The notes beneath the pieces were generated by a model. It saw nothing but the letters and a program-made list of their open reading frames with translations, was not told the DNA's origin and ran no database searches. From positions 414,762 through 478,761 of the forward strand of contig NZ_BMNK01000006.1 in NCBI RefSeq assembly GCF_014646515.1: a stretch of DNA of 64,000 bases, given 5' to 3'. How positions within the stretch are numbered: the stretch's first letter is position 1; the number at the start of each line of letters is the position of its first letter. This stretch comes from Nonomuraea glycinis (GTDB lineage Bacteria > Actinomycetota > Actinomycetes > Streptosporangiales > Streptosporangiaceae). Position numbers and translations under genes: made by a program. Positions 1-7,461 of the stretch are shown here, in pieces.

Positions 1-2
1 GC

Positions 3-113
3 TTCTACGCCCCCGGCCCCCGGATGACGGAGATCAAGGCCCAGTTCGCCGAGCGAGCCCGCCCGCTGCGCGATCCGTACAGTGAGACACATCACCGAAT
101 CCCCCCGGAATAG
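3..113 (+). CDS. C-terminal end of an unidentified protein (partial)
   Basis: An open frame runs from the left edge to a TAG at 111-113 and gives 36 residues ending in HHRIPPE. The run YAPGPRMTEIKAQF looks like ordinary protein and codon usage is GC-rich, so I read it as the tail of a gene whose body lies outside the window. It is too short for me to name a family. It lies in the same direction as the methionine importer but is separated from it by about 290 bases, so it is probably a different transcription unit. Confidence 0.45.
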   Translation, partial: FYAPGPRMTEIKAQFAERARPLRDPYSETHHRIPPE

Positions 114-402
114 GACCGACCACGCGCCTTGTTGGAACGGGCGTGAACGAGGCACACGCGGACGACCGGGGCGCCAGAGGCGCTGGGTGCTGTCGCGGCT
201 GTAGGGGGCGGCGCATGCCCGCCCTGCGCCGTTAGACCGAACCGTCCGCACCCCTCGAAGGTCATCATGATCACACCCTCTTTCGTGCTGAGCAGGCTGA
301 GCCACCTGCCCTATCACTCGGGCATGCGCTAACCCCTCCCCGTTTCGATGTCCGTTCCAGCGACCCCGCCATGGTGGCCGCTGTCAGTCATGGGGAGATG
401 GC
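114..402 (+). promoter_or_regulatory. Long structured leader or promoter region of metNIQ
   Basis: This 289-base stretch holds no convincing gene. It contains two overlapping, mutually exclusive hairpins: GGGCGG (206-211) with CCGCCC (219-224), and GGCGCA (210-215) with TGCGCC (225-230). A smaller stem GCAGG/CCTGC lies near 290-310. The Shine-Dalgarno sequence GGGGAG (392-397) serves the GTG at 403. Methionine importers are often controlled by SAM riboswitches, but I could not match the SAM-I, SAM-II or SAM-IV cores here, so the class is unassigned. Confidence 0.35.
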
Positions 403-1353
403 GTGATCCAGGTTTCCGGCCTGCGCAAGTCGTACGGCGGCACCGTCGCACTGGACGGTGTCGACCTGAACGTGCGTCAGGGCGAGGTCTACGGTGTGGT
501 CGGGCAGAGCGGCGCGGGCAAGAGCACTCTCCTGCGCTGCGTCAACCTGCTGGAGCGGCCGAGCGCCGGCACCGTGACGGTGGCCGGGCAGGACCTGACG
601 GCGCTGCGCGGCAAGGACCTCAACCGCGCCCGCCAGCGCATCGGCATGATCCACCAGCACTTCGCGCTGCTCTCCTCGCGTACGGTCGCCGGAAACGTGT
701 CTTTCCCCCTGGAGGTCATGGGCGTGCCCAGGGCCGAGCGGCGGCGCCGGGTCGGCGAGCTGCTCGACCTGGTCGGACTCGGCGGGCGTGGCGGCGATCA
801 CCCGCACCAGTTGTCCGGCGGGCAGAAGCAGCGGGTCGGCATCGCCAGGGCGCTGGCGGGCAACCCGTCGGTGCTGCTGTCGGACGAGGCCACCTCGGCG
901 CTCGACCCCGGCACCACGCAGTCCATCCTGGCCCTGCTCCGGCGGCTCAACGCCGAGCTCGGGCTGACGATCCTGCTGATCACGCACGAGATGGACGTCG
1001 TCAAGAGCATCTGCGACTCGGTCGCCATCATGTCCGGCGGCCGCGTCGAGGAGTCGGGCCCGATCGGCGACCTCATCAGGACGCCCGGCTCGCGGCTCAC
1101 CAGGGAGATCTTCCCGCTGCCCGACCCCGCCCCGGCGGGTTCGGTCACGCTCACCTTCACCGGCGACCCCCGGCAGCCGCTGGTGTCGGAGGCGGTGCGC
1201 AAGTTCGACGTGGACGTCAGCATCCTGGGCGGCTCGATCGAGGACCTCGCGGGCGGCTCCGTCGGCCGCCTGCGGGTCGCCTTCTCGGGCGAGCAGGTCC
1301 CGGCCGCGCTGACGTACCTGCGCGAGCGCGGCCTGCTGGTGGAGACGTCATGA
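403..1353 (+). CDS. metN: Methionine ABC transporter, ATP-binding protein MetN
   Basis: This is the ATPase of the MetNIQ importer for D/L-methionine, acting on the cytoplasmic face of the membrane. The 316-residue protein shows Walker A GQSGAGKS (about 34-41), signature LSGGQ (137-141), Walker B ending SDEAT (about 160-164) and the switch histidine in ITHEMD (H195). Residues about 240-316 resemble the NIL domain, which in this family binds methionine and inhibits transport. The GTG start at 403 has GGGGAG five bases upstream. The length is normal for the family. metI and metQ follow, giving a complete importer. The stop codon overlaps an ATG (ATGA at 1350-1353) that opens a 14-codon frame reaching metI. 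Confidence 0.95.
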   Translation: MIQVSGLRKSYGGTVALDGVDLNVRQGEVYGVVGQSGAGKSTLLRCVNLLERPSAGTVTVAGQDLTALRGKDLNRARQRIGMIHQHFALLSSRTVAGNVSFPLEVMGVPRAERRRRVGELLDLVGLGGRGGDHPHQLSGGQKQRVGIARALAGNPSVLLSDEATSALDPGTTQSILALLRRLNAELGLTILLITHEMDVVKSICDSVAIMSGGRVEESGPIGDLIRTPGSRLTREIFPLPDPAPAGSVTLTFTGDPRQPLVSEAVRKFDVDVSILGGSIEDLAGGSVGRLRVAFSGEQVPAALTYLRERGLLVETS

Positions 1354-1394
1354 ACGGTACGGTCACCAACGAAGAGGCGGGGCGGGCTCGATGA
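1350..1394 (+). CDS. 14-codon bridging ORF between metN and metI (possible coupling peptide)
   Basis: The ATG at 1350-1352 overlaps the metN stop as ATGA. The frame encodes MNGTVTNEEAGRAR and stops at 1392-1394, where its TGA overlaps the metI ATG (1391-1393), again as ATGA. A ribosome ending metN could reinitiate here and then hand over to metI. No homology can be judged at this length, and the arrangement may be chance in GC-rich DNA. The purine-rich stretch GAAGAGGCGGGG that serves metI lies inside this frame. Confidence 0.3.
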   Translation: MNGTVTNEEAGRAR

Positions 1395-2047
1395 CCTGGG
1401 ACGAGATGGCTCCCCTGCTGTGGGAGGCCACCTGGCAGACCGGGGTGATGGTCGGCTGGGCGGCGGTGTTCACGGTGCTGCTCGGCCTGCCGCTGGGTGT
1501 GGCGCTGGTGGTGTTCGACCGAGGCGGGCTGCGGCCGCTGCCGGTGCTCAAGTCGATCCTCGGCGTGATCGTCAACGTGGGACGGTCGCTGCCGTTCATC
1601 GTGTTGATGATCGCGATCATCCCGTTCACCCGGCTGGTCGTGGGCACCACGATCGGCACCGCCGCGGTGGTGGTGCCGCTCACCGTCGGCGCGGTGCCGT
1701 TCTTCGCCCGGCTGGTGGAGACGGCGCTGCGCGAGGTCGACCGGGACGTGATCCAGGCGGCGCAGGCGATGGGGGCCGGTCGCGGCGCCGTCGTGTGGAA
1801 GGTGCTGCTGCCCGAGGCGCTGCCGGGGATCGTCGCGGGGGTGACCGTGACGGTGGTCGCGCTGATCGGTTACACCGCGATGGCGGGGACCATCGGCGGC
1901 GGCGGGCTGGGCGACCTGGCCATCAGGTACGGATATCAGCGGTTCGAGACGGCGGTCATGATCGTCACCGTCGTGGTGCTCATCGTGATCGTGCAAATCA
2001 TGCAGAGCCTGGGCGACCTTCTCGCCCGGCGCCTATCGCATAAGTAA
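1391..2047 (+). CDS. metI: Methionine ABC transporter permease MetI
   Basis: This is the integral-membrane channel subunit of the methionine importer. The 218-residue protein has about five hydrophobic helices and the EAA-type cytoplasmic loop (LLPEALPGIVAG, about residues 138-149) that docks onto MetN. The segment YTAMAGTIGGGGLGDLAIRYG is typical of MetI C-termini. It starts at ATG 1391, 37 bases after metN, and metQ begins nine bases after its stop, so the three genes form one transcription unit. The length matches the family. I saw no missing element. Confidence 0.94.
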   Translation: MTWDEMAPLLWEATWQTGVMVGWAAVFTVLLGLPLGVALVVFDRGGLRPLPVLKSILGVIVNVGRSLPFIVLMIAIIPFTRLVVGTTIGTAAVVVPLTVGAVPFFARLVETALREVDRDVIQAAQAMGAGRGAVVWKVLLPEALPGIVAGVTVTVVALIGYTAMAGTIGGGGLGDLAIRYGYQRFETAVMIVTVVVLIVIVQIMQSLGDLLARRLSHK

Positions 2048-2056
2048 GGAAAAATC

Positions 2057-2875
2057 ATGAAAATTAATCGCCTTGTGGGCGCTGCTGTCCTCTCGCTGTT
2101 GCTCGCCGCGTGCGGTACGACACCCTCCGCTACACCGGCCGAGTCGGCGGACACCGTGCTGAAGGTCGGCGCGTCCCCGGTCCCGCACGCCGAGATCCTC
2201 ACCTTCGTCAAGGACAACCTGGCCCCCGCCGCCGGGATCAAGCTCGAGATCGTCGAGTTCACCGACTATGTGCAGCCGAACGTGCAGCTGGAGGAGGGCC
2301 TGCTCGCGGCCAACTTCTTCCAGCACAAGCCGTACCTGGACGACTTCAACGCCTCCAAGGGCACCAAGCTGAGCTTCGTCACGCCGGTGCACCTGGAGCC
2401 GCTGGGTCTGTACTCCAAGAAGTCGACCGAGCTCGCCGCGCTGCCGGCGGGCGCCACCGTGGCCGTCCCGAACGACGCCACCAACCTGGGCCGCGCGCTC
2501 AAGCTGCTCGCCGACAACGGCGTGGTCACCCTCAAGGAGGGCGCCGGCACCGCCGCGACCGAGCGGGACGTGACCGGCAACCCCAAGAACCTCGTCTTCA
2601 AGCCGCTGGAGGCCGCGCAGCTGCCCCGGTCGCTGGACGACGTCGACGCGGCGGTGATCAACGGCAACTACGCCATCGAGGCCGGGCTCAAGCCCGCCAC
2701 CGACGCGCTGGTGCTGGAGAAGACCGAGGGGAACCCGTACGTGAACGGCCTGGTGGTCGCGGCCGGCCACGAGAAGGACGCGAATATCGTCACCCTGGGC
2801 AAGCTCCTGAATGATCAGAAAGTGAAGGACTTCATCGCGCAGAAGTACGCGGGTTCGGTGATCGCCGCCGAGTGA
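2057..2875 (+). CDS. metQ: Methionine-binding lipoprotein MetQ (NlpA family)
   Basis: This is the substrate-binding subunit of the MetNIQ importer. It is exported and lipid-anchored: an N-terminal signal (MKINRLVGAAVLSLLLAACG) ends in the lipobox LAAC with Cys about residue 19. The mature part carries NlpA-family landmarks: VGASPVPHAEIL, EFTDYVQPN, FFQHKPYLDDFN and, toward the C-terminus, VINGNYAIEAGL and NPYVNGLVV. The length of 272 residues is usual. The gene begins nine bases after metI with AAGGAAAAAT as ribosome-binding site. The roughly 130 bases that follow before the next gene are AT-richer and contain no obvious terminator. Confidence 0.95.
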   Translation: MKINRLVGAAVLSLLLAACGTTPSATPAESADTVLKVGASPVPHAEILTFVKDNLAPAAGIKLEIVEFTDYVQPNVQLEEGLLAANFFQHKPYLDDFNASKGTKLSFVTPVHLEPLGLYSKKSTELAALPAGATVAVPNDATNLGRALKLLADNGVVTLKEGAGTAATERDVTGNPKNLVFKPLEAAQLPRSLDDVDAAVINGNYAIEAGLKPATDALVLEKTEGNPYVNGLVVAAGHEKDANIVTLGKLLNDQKVKDFIAQKYAGSVIAAE

Positions 2876-3007
2876 AATCAGTAAAGATCAGGAAATGTCG
2901 GGAATACAGATTTTGGACCGTTTCAAGCGAGTTGTAAGTGATGGGCAATTGGTCCGGCTTATCAATACAGGGACAGCACAGCACAACCTCTCCCGAGGAG
3001 TCCCGAA

Positions 3008-3589
3008 GTGCGATTCGCAACCCGCATCCTGATCGGTGTCGCCGCCGCCACCTCCGTCGCCATCGCCGCGCCCGCCGCCGCCGGCGCGACGACCACGACG
3101 ACGGCCGCGTCGGCCACATCCTCCTACGACAGCTGGGGTGCCTACGACTCCAGCGACGGCAAGGCCAGCGCCAAGGGCAGCGTCGTCTTCCACCAGAAGA
3201 AGTACAAGGAGTGGTACTGGAAGACCTTCTGGGTCAAGAAGAAGATCTGCTGGGAAAAGGACGGCGACACGAAGTGCAAGTGGGTGCCGAAGAAGGTCAA
3301 GAAGCACGTGTTCGAGTGGAAGCACGTCGACACCTACACGGTGCACGGAAACCTCTACAACAAGAAGTGGTGGGGCAAGAACGACTGTGCGTGGGCGACC
3401 TTCAAGATCGTCGAGCACGACGGTTCCACGCACTTCGAGCGGTACGACAACTGCCACAAGTTCCCGAAGCACTTCTCCTTCTCCGGTAAGGACGCCGAGC
3501 ACATCACGGTGAAGGTGAGCCGGGGCAACGAGTGGTCGCCGAAGGGCTGGCACTCGGACTGGGAGGACGTGTACCACGCCGCTCCCTGA
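3008..3589 (+). CDS. Secreted Trp/Lys-rich four-cysteine protein, unknown function
   Basis: I do not recognise a family. The 193-residue product starts at GTG 3008 with GAGGAG eight bases upstream. It opens with a signal peptide (MRFATRILIGVAAATSVAIA) ending near the first Ala-rich stretch, followed by a Thr/Ala-rich linker. The mature part of about 155 residues is extraordinarily rich in Lys, Trp and aromatic residues (EWYWKTFW, KKWWGK) and has four cysteines in two groups (ICWEKDGDTKCKW, and NDCAW with DNCHKF), so two disulfides are plausible. It is predicted to be secreted, basic and probably beta-rich. It stands alone between metQ and a strong terminator. Confidence 0.8.
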   Translation: MRFATRILIGVAAATSVAIAAPAAAGATTTTTAASATSSYDSWGAYDSSDGKASAKGSVVFHQKKYKEWYWKTFWVKKKICWEKDGDTKCKWVPKKVKKHVFEWKHVDTYTVHGNLYNKKWWGKNDCAWATFKIVEHDGSTHFERYDNCHKFPKHFSFSGKDAEHITVKVSRGNEWSPKGWHSDWEDVYHAAP

Positions 3590-3606
3590 CCGGTGATCGA
3601 TGACGG

Positions 3607-3636
3607 AGCCGCGACCTCGAAGGCGAGGTCGCGGCT
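3607..3636 (+). terminator. Strong hairpin terminator
   Basis: A perfect 13-bp stem pairs AGCCGCGACCTCG (3607-3619) with CGAGGTCGCGGCT (3624-3636) around a four-base loop, starting 17 bases after the stop of the secreted protein gene. There is no U-tract, as is common in actinomycetes. It would insulate the upstream gene from the acyl-CoA synthetase. Confidence 0.8.
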
Positions 3637-3694
3637 TCGCCGTCTCTCCAAGGGGTTCTGGCGGACAGGCCGATGAACAGAATAGTGTTCGGTC

Positions 3695-5230
3695 ATGTAC
3701 CCCGGAGCCATCGCAGCCGTCAGCCCGGACAAGCCCGCTGTGATCATGGCGGGCTCCGGCCAGGTCATCACCTACCGCCGGCTCGACGAGGAGTCGAACC
3801 GGCTGGCCCACCTGTTCCGCGCCGCCGGCCTCAGGCCGGGGGATCATGTCGCCTTCATGCTCGGCAACCATCCGCTCTTCCTCGCGATCGCCTGGGCGGC
3901 ACACCGCTCCGGCCTCTACTACACCGCGATCAACTCCCGGCTGCAGGCGGCCGAGCTGTCCTACATCATCGAGAACTGCGGCGCCCGGGTGTTCATCTCG
4001 AGTGCCGACCTGGCCGACGTCGCCATCTCCGCCGCCACCGGCACCACCGCCGTCGAGCTGCGCCTCATGCTGGACGGGGTCGCCGACGGCTTCGAGTCGT
4101 ACGAGGAGGCGGTGGCCGGGCAGCCGGTCACCCCGATCGACGACGAGTGCCAGGGCGCCGACATGCTCTACTCCTCCGGCACCACCGGCATGCCCAAGGG
4201 CATCAAGCCGGCCCTCGCCCACGCGCCGCTCGCCGAGCCGGGCATGCTGTACCGGCTCATCCAGGGGCTGTTCGCGCCGTCGGCCGACAGCGTCTACCTG
4301 TCGCCCGCGCCGCTCTACCACGCCGCGCCGCTGCGCTACAGCCTCACCTTCCAGCGGCTCGGCGCCACGGTCGTCGTCATGGAGCGCTTCGACCCGGAGG
4401 AGTATCTGCGCCTGATCGAGAAGTACCGGGTGACGCACTCACAACTCGTCCCCACCATGTTCATCAAGATGCTCAAGCTGCCCGCCGGGACGCGCGAGAA
4501 ATACGACCTGTCGTCGCTGAAGTGCGCCATCCACGCCGCCGCCCCCTGCCCGATCCCGGTCAAGGAGCAGATGATCGACTGGTGGGGCCCGATCATCCAC
4601 GAGTACTACGCCGGCACCGAGGGCAACGGCTTCCTGTACGTGAACTCCGCCGACTGGCTGACCCACCGGGGCACGGTCGGCCGCTCCCTGCTCGGCACCG
4701 TGCACATCTGCGACGAGAACGGCGCCGAACTCCCGGCGGGCGAGCACGGCACCGTCTACTTCGACAGCGGCATCACCTTCGAGTACCACGGCGACCCGGA
4801 CAAGACCCGATCGGTCCAGGATCCGCTGGGCAGGGGATGGACCACCCTCGGCGACATCGGTTACCTCGACGCCGACGGCTTCCTGCACCTGACCGACCGC
4901 CGCTCGTACATGATCATCTCGGGTGGGGTGAACATCTATCCGCAGGAGGCGGAGAACCTGCTGAGCGTCCACCCCAAGGTCGCCGACGTGGCGGTGCTCG
5001 GCGTACCGGACGAGGAGATGGGCGAGCAGGTCAAGGCGGTGGTGCAGCCGGTGTCCATGGCCGAGGCGGGGCCGGAGCTGGAGGCGGAGCTGATCGAGTA
5101 CTGCCGCTCACGGCTGGCCCACTACAAGTGCCCGAAGTCGGTGGACTTCCGCGCGGAGTTGCCCCGGCATCCCACGGGAAAACTGTACAAACGGCTGCTC
5201 AAGGATGAATACTGGCCCGCGCGCCCCTAG
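3695..5230 (+). CDS. AMP-forming acyl-CoA synthetase (FadD-like)
   Basis: The protein activates a carboxylic acid to its CoA thioester through an acyl-adenylate. It is 511 residues long, the usual size of ANL-superfamily ligases. The P-loop YSSGTTGMPKG lies at about 160-170, the adenine-binding motif YYAGTEGNG at about 303, the hinge/ribose region with LGDIGYLDADGFLHLTDR near 385-405, and the C-terminal catalytic Lys in PTGKLYKR near 497. I cannot define the substrate; the family includes fatty-acid and steroid side-chain ligases. It is a single gene flanked by a terminator and the htrA leader. A weak 6-bp hairpin CCCGGC/GCCGGG at 5242-5261 may end the transcript. Confidence 0.9.
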   Translation: MYPGAIAAVSPDKPAVIMAGSGQVITYRRLDEESNRLAHLFRAAGLRPGDHVAFMLGNHPLFLAIAWAAHRSGLYYTAINSRLQAAELSYIIENCGARVFISSADLADVAISAATGTTAVELRLMLDGVADGFESYEEAVAGQPVTPIDDECQGADMLYSSGTTGMPKGIKPALAHAPLAEPGMLYRLIQGLFAPSADSVYLSPAPLYHAAPLRYSLTFQRLGATVVVMERFDPEEYLRLIEKYRVTHSQLVPTMFIKMLKLPAGTREKYDLSSLKCAIHAAAPCPIPVKEQMIDWWGPIIHEYYAGTEGNGFLYVNSADWLTHRGTVGRSLLGTVHICDENGAELPAGEHGTVYFDSGITFEYHGDPDKTRSVQDPLGRGWTTLGDIGYLDADGFLHLTDRRSYMIISGGVNIYPQEAENLLSVHPKVADVAVLGVPDEEMGEQVKAVVQPVSMAEAGPELEAELIEYCRSRLAHYKCPKSVDFRAELPRHPTGKLYKRLLKDEYWPARP

Positions 5231-5381
5231 GCGGGACATACCCCGGCCGCGCCACGCCGGGAATTCCGGGTCGTCCCGGTCTCGGTGACCGCCCCCCTAC
5301 CTGCGGTGATAAGGCTGTCGTCAGGCTGCACAGCATCCTCTGATCAAGCGCTTAAGCAGGTCTTACGCGGGACTTGGCACT

Positions 5382-5402
5382 CTTGAGTCATCGGGACTTG
5401 AG
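5382..5402 (+). promoter_or_regulatory. HAIR-like inverted element before the HtrA protease gene
   Basis: CTTGAGT (5382-5388), seven bases, then ACTTGAG (5396-5402). The HspR operator HAIR is CTTGAGT-N7-ACTCAAG, so the left half and spacing match exactly and the right half matches at 5 of 7 positions. It runs into the ribosome-binding site of a stress-type protease gene. This may be coincidence. Confidence 0.3.
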
Positions 5403-5411
5403 GAGATGAAG

Positions 5412-6644
5412 ATGGACGCGAACGAGCCTCGCGATCAGCGCGCAGGCGGGTGGAGCCAGTTCGGCGACACTCCGCCCTCCGCCGGGGGCTTCCCCCGGCG
5501 GGACACTGTGATCATGGGCCCGCCGCCCCCGCCGCCTCCCGCGCGGGCCAAGCCGGGCTTCTCCGCCCGGCAGAAGGCGCTCGCGGGCCTGGCCCTGGCG
5601 GCCATGGCCATCGGCGGCGGCGCCGTCGGGGCGACGGTGGCCACCGCGTTCCAGGAGCCGCAGGTCGTCACCGCGAGCAATCCGAGCCCGACGTTCAAGC
5701 AGGCCTCCAACCCGCTCAGCGTCCCCGATGTCGCGGCGAAGGTGCAGCCCTCGGTCGTGATGATCAAGGGAGCCACCGGTGAGGGTTCGGGCGTCGTCCT
5801 GTCGGAGGACGGGCTGATCCTGACCAACAACCACGTGGTCGTGGGCGCCGGTCAGGGCGGCGGCGGGATGACCGTGAAATTCAACGACGGCAGGACGGCC
5901 AAGGCGTCCGTCGTCGGCACCGACCCCGCCACCGACCTGGCGGTCATCAGGGCGGAGGACGTCTCCGGGCTGACCGCGGCGACCCTCGGCGACAGCGACG
6001 CGCTCAAGGTGGGTGACTCCGTGCTGGCTCTGGGCAGCCCGCTCGGCCTGTCCGGCTCCGTCACCATGGGCATCGTCAGCGCGCTCGACCGCACCCTGAC
6101 CGTCGGCGGCGAGCAGCAGCAGGCGCCGCCCGGATGGGGACAGGGCGGCGGAGCGGGTGAGGTCACCACGATCGGCGGCGCCATCCAGACGGACGCGGCG
6201 ATCAACCCCGGCAACTCGGGCGGCGCGCTGGTGAACGCCGGCGGGCAGCTGGTCGGCATCAACACCGCCATCGCCACGGGCGGCGGCGGCAACGGCAACA
6301 TCGGCGTCGGCTTCGCCATCCCGATCAACACCGCCAAGCAGGTGTCCGACCAGCTCATCAACAGCGGCAAGGTCAGCCACGCGTTCCTCGGCGTGAGCGT
6401 CACCGACGCCACCGGCGACGTGGCCGGCGCGCTGGTCCGCGAGGTGACCCCCGCGAGCCCGGCGGACAAGGCAGGACTGAAGCAGGGCGACCTCATCACC
6501 CGGGTCGATGGCAAGGCGGTCGAGGGTGGAGATACCGTTGTTGGGCAGGTCAGAGGTTTCAAACCGGGCCAACAGGTTCAGATCACTTATATGAGGGACG
6601 GCGAAGAGAGCTCCGTCGCCGTGACCCTCCAGGAGAAGAAATAA
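5412..6644 (+). CDS. Membrane-anchored HtrA/DegP-type serine protease with PDZ domain
   Basis: This is a trypsin-like (S1C) quality-control protease acting outside the membrane. From the preferred start at 5412 (410 residues) there is a proline-rich cytoplasmic head, one membrane anchor (about 50-75), the protease domain with the triad His in LTNNHVVV (about 140), Asp in TDLAVI (about 175) and Ser in GNSGGAL (about 269), and a C-terminal PDZ domain with TPASPADKAGLKQGD. I chose 5412 over the ATG at 5406 because GAGGAG abuts 5406 directly but sits six bases from 5412. A Gly/Gln-rich insert (GEQQQAPPGWGQGGGAG) occurs before the Ser motif. It is a single gene that ends in a bidirectional hairpin. 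Confidence 0.92.
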   Translation: MDANEPRDQRAGGWSQFGDTPPSAGGFPRRDTVIMGPPPPPPPARAKPGFSARQKALAGLALAAMAIGGGAVGATVATAFQEPQVVTASNPSPTFKQASNPLSVPDVAAKVQPSVVMIKGATGEGSGVVLSEDGLILTNNHVVVGAGQGGGGMTVKFNDGRTAKASVVGTDPATDLAVIRAEDVSGLTAATLGDSDALKVGDSVLALGSPLGLSGSVTMGIVSALDRTLTVGGEQQQAPPGWGQGGGAGEVTTIGGAIQTDAAINPGNSGGALVNAGGQLVGINTAIATGGGGNGNIGVGFAIPINTAKQVSDQLINSGKVSHAFLGVSVTDATGDVAGALVREVTPASPADKAGLKQGDLITRVDGKAVEGGDTVVGQVRGFKPGQQVQITYMRDGEESSVAVTLQEKK

Positions 6645-6662
6645 CAGGACCCCCTCACGGAC

Positions 6663-6703
6663 GGGTGTGCCGTCGAGATCGCTGCGGACTTGGCGGCACA
6701 CCC
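6663..6703. terminator. Bidirectional hairpin between convergent htrA and ABC exporter operon
   Basis: A perfect 10-bp stem pairs GGGTGTGCCG (6663-6672) with CGGCACACCC (6694-6703). It lies between the htrA stop (6644) and the stop of the leftward ABC permease gene (6721), so it can end transcription from both sides. Confidence 0.65.
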
Positions 6704-6720
6704 CCCCGTTCTCCGGGCTC

Positions 6721-7461
6721 TCAGGAGAACCGGCGCCCTTCGTCGCGCCGGTAGGCCCAGGCCGCCGCCGCCCCGGCGACCAGCGTCCAGATCACCAGCG
6801 TCACCAGGGGCAGCACCTTCGGCTCGACGCCCGTGGCCAGCCACCAGACCAGCTCACCCGCGCCCCGGCTGGGCACGAACCGCGAGATGGTCTCCACGAA
6901 GGCGGGCATCACCTGGAGGGGCATCATCAGCCCGCCCACGATCGCCAGCGGGAAGAACAGGATCTGCGAGACCGCGATGGCCGCCTTCGACGGCATCGCG
7001 AAGCCGATGAACAGGCCGATCAGCATGAACGGGATCGACGAGACGAGCACCGCCGCCACCCCGAGCAGTAAGCGCGGCACGGTGATGGTCGCCTCGGTGA
7101 ACAGGCCCGCGATCACCAGCACCGGGATCACCGAGATGAGCATCATGCCCATGGTGGTCAGGATCCGCCCGGCGAAGCGCGGGAACGGGCCCGCGGGCAG
7201 GGTGCGCAGGTAGGGGTTCCAGGGCTGCTCGCGATCCTGCGAGACCGAGATGGACAGCGACATCAGCGCCGCCGACATCGCGCCGATCAGCATCATCGAC
7301 CCCGTCGCGGTCGTCGCCGCGAGCGGGTCGCCGCCGGCGAACGGCACCACGAACGCCAGCATCGAGATGGCCGGGAACAGCGAGCTGGCCAGCAGGCCGA
7401 TCGGCACCCGGAGCTGCTCCAGGGCCTGGTAGCGGGTGTGGGCGAGGATCAGGCTAGACAT
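6721..7461 (-). CDS. ABC-2 type exporter permease
   Basis: This is the membrane subunit of an ABC exporter. Its 246 residues hold about six hydrophobic helices with the ABC-2 architecture and the conserved stretch PLAIVGGLMMPLQVMPAFVETISRFVP between helices 4 and 5. It is the last gene of a four-gene leftward operon, and its start overlaps the end of its ATPase gene by eight bases. The exported compound cannot be inferred; such pairs behind small wHTH regulators often export drugs or lipids. The length is normal. Confidence 0.88.
   Translation of the reverse strand: MSSLILAHTRYQALEQLRVPIGLLASSLFPAISMLAFVVPFAGGDPLAATTATGSMMLIGAMSAALMSLSISVSQDREQPWNPYLRTLPAGPFPRFAGRILTTMGMMLISVIPVLVIAGLFTEATITVPRLLLGVAAVLVSSIPFMLIGLFIGFAMPSKAAIAVSQILFFPLAIVGGLMMPLQVMPAFVETISRFVPSRGAGELVWWLATGVEPKVLPLVTLVIWTLVAGAAAAWAYRRDEGRRFS

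Noticed and set aside
240..340. SAM riboswitch before metN
   Set aside because: Only a short GCAGG/CCTGC stem is present; conserved SAM-I, SAM-II and SAM-IV cores could not be matched.
5242..5261. Hairpin CCCGGC/GCCGGG after the acyl-CoA synthetase as a terminator
   Set aside because: The stem is only six base pairs and such stems are frequent in this base composition, so I did not list it as a feature.
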